From Sipunculus nudus (lineage: Eukaryota; Annelida; Sipuncula; Golfingiida; Sipunculidae), in the NCBI GenBank assembly GCA_026874595.1, contig CM049311.1:5989676-6053675 (forward strand): a stretch of DNA of 64,000 nt. The letters run 5' to 3'. The notes under the pieces were generated by a model. The model ran no database searches. It was not told where the DNA came from and saw only the letters and a program-made list of their open reading frames with translations. The translations under genes and the position numbers were made by a program. Positions 62,873 through 64,000 of this stretch are shown piece by piece. Numbering within the stretch: position 1 is the first letter of the stretch; each line of letters opens with the position of its first letter.

Positions 62873-63867
62873 ATGATTGAGTTCGATGAATTTTTGGAAA
62901 AGGCAGGATCCTTTGGAAAATACCAGATATGCTTCTGTATAATATTAGGCCTTGGAGGGGTTTCCGTGGGATTAAACAATATGATTATTATATTTTTGGC
63001 GGAGTCGCCAAAGCACCACTGTTCCGTACCATCACTGCCAAAATTAAACCTGAGTGAAGATATACGTATGAACTACAGCATCCCATTTAACTCCGCTGAA
63101 AGTACGTATGAATCCTGTCGCATGTACAACCGGAACTACTCTGGTGTAACGGCGGATGTTGTCTTCTCGGAACTTGCAAACCACGAAATATCAGAACCAG
63201 AGATTATACCATGTCAGTATGGATGGGACTATGATAAATCAGTCTACGAATCTACCATCATCACCGATTACCTGTTTTATAAACTTATAGGAGCAGCCTC
63301 TGGTTAAATTTTTTTTGCTGTTTAGGCTGGTACTTTATTGCTGATCCTTTTCTCGATCGTGTCACATAAGTCAAGCGTACCTCGTTATACCGCAGAAGCA
63401 TTTGTGCGGCCTCCTTCCCCTCTAATGACTGTGTCATCCACCATATCAATTTTCCTTAAAATAAAATCTTTCATCGCCATGAAAATGTCGCATTATTATC
63501 AACTTACTTTTAATCGGCATCATACACATTCTTTAACTGACGTTTCGATTTAAGTGATTGTCTAAAATTAAGGATTTACATATACATGTTGTTTTACTTA
63601 CGAACATAATGTACTTTGAATTGGTCGTACAAATATTTATCCTATCTCATTTTCTTAATAACTCTGTTTCCAAATGATAGATTTTCTTGTATGCCATTAT
63701 GAATCAAGTATTTTCGGCAGAAGGTATATATTTAAATCAGCATAAATAATACATATATTCCAGTGGGACATTGTGTGTGAGCACAGATGGCTTCAGGCGA
63801 CGGCCACATCTGTCTATATGAAATGGTTGATGATAGGCTCATCGTTTTTTGGCTGGATAGCAGACAG
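62873..63867 (+). CDS. SLC22-like transporter, copy D, exons 1-2 (3' end outside window)
   Basis: Exon 1 starts at ATG 62873 (MIEFDEFLEKAGSF), with an open frame through the extracellular loop and IPCQYGWDYDKS to IITD. Exon 2 is 63764-63867 (WDIVCEHRWLQA to GWIAD) with a good CAG acceptor and the family's weak GTCTGT donor. The exon 1 donor is lost: GAG-GTAACT of B and C is GAT-TACCTG here at 63266-63274. Nearby GT dinucleotides (about 63273 and 63303) would not restore phase 0. Reading on ends at a stop at about 63307. The copy may thus be a pseudogene or use an unseen splice. Exon 2 has a KW in place of the IG of C inside helix 2. Confidence 0.8.
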
Positions 63868-64000
63868 GTCTGTTTCATGATTATGCCAACAAGAATCACG
63901 TGATCAGTGCCGTAGTACATCGAAGTGTATGTTTAAATTTGATATTTAAATGAAAAAAGATGAAAGCAATAAACCTTCTGTGAATCAATTATTTCAACAA

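Overview
This window reads as nuclear DNA of an animal, most likely a marine bivalve or other mollusc. It is AT-rich, its genes are split into short exons with GT-AG introns, and it is full of transposons and tandem repeats of a kind I associate with bivalve genomes. The species-level guess is inference; the sequence supports metazoan and fits a lophotrochozoan best.

The backbone is a head-to-tail array, all on the plus strand, of four copies of an SLC22-type (organic cation/anion transporter, MFS) gene. Copy A (1445-4400) shows only its last four exons because the window starts inside one of its introns. Copy B (14338-33510) is a decayed pseudogene. Copy C (37336-52395) is complete: ten exons join in frame into 1698 nt, a 565-residue protein with the full set of SLC22 motifs. 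Copy D (62873 to the window edge) shows its first two exons, and the splice donor of exon 1 is lost. Exon lengths and phases are the same between copies, so lesions can be read by direct comparison.

Region by region: 1-4400, end of copy A with a nested pair of SINEs in an intron; 4401-14337, intergenic DNA with a mobile block of about 145-bp tandem repeats (6068-7545), a duplicated intergenic unit, a perfect hairpin and another SINE; 14338-33510, pseudogene B, one intron of which holds a 10.3-kb DNA transposon (19253-29565) with matching terminal inverted repeats, a THAP/HTH/DDE transposase remnant on plus and a SWIM/YqaJ/PHD protein remnant on minus, itself carrying an L1/Tx1-like LINE; 33511-37335, intergenic DNA paired with the region after copy A; 37336-52395, gene C, with a second LINE in intron 1 and a minisatellite-bearing insert in intron 4; 52396-62872, intergenic DNA with a third, CR1/L2-like LINE fragment and simple repeats; 62873-64000, start of copy D.

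Because the copies are paralogous, several insertions have an empty counterpart in a sister copy: the 10.3-kb transposon (absent in C), the 145-bp repeat block (absent after B), the intron-1 LINE of C (absent in B) and the nested SINE (present in A and B, absent in C). This gives a relative order of events: C split first, then the SINE inserted, then the A and B 3' halves duplicated, then the other insertions and the decay of B.
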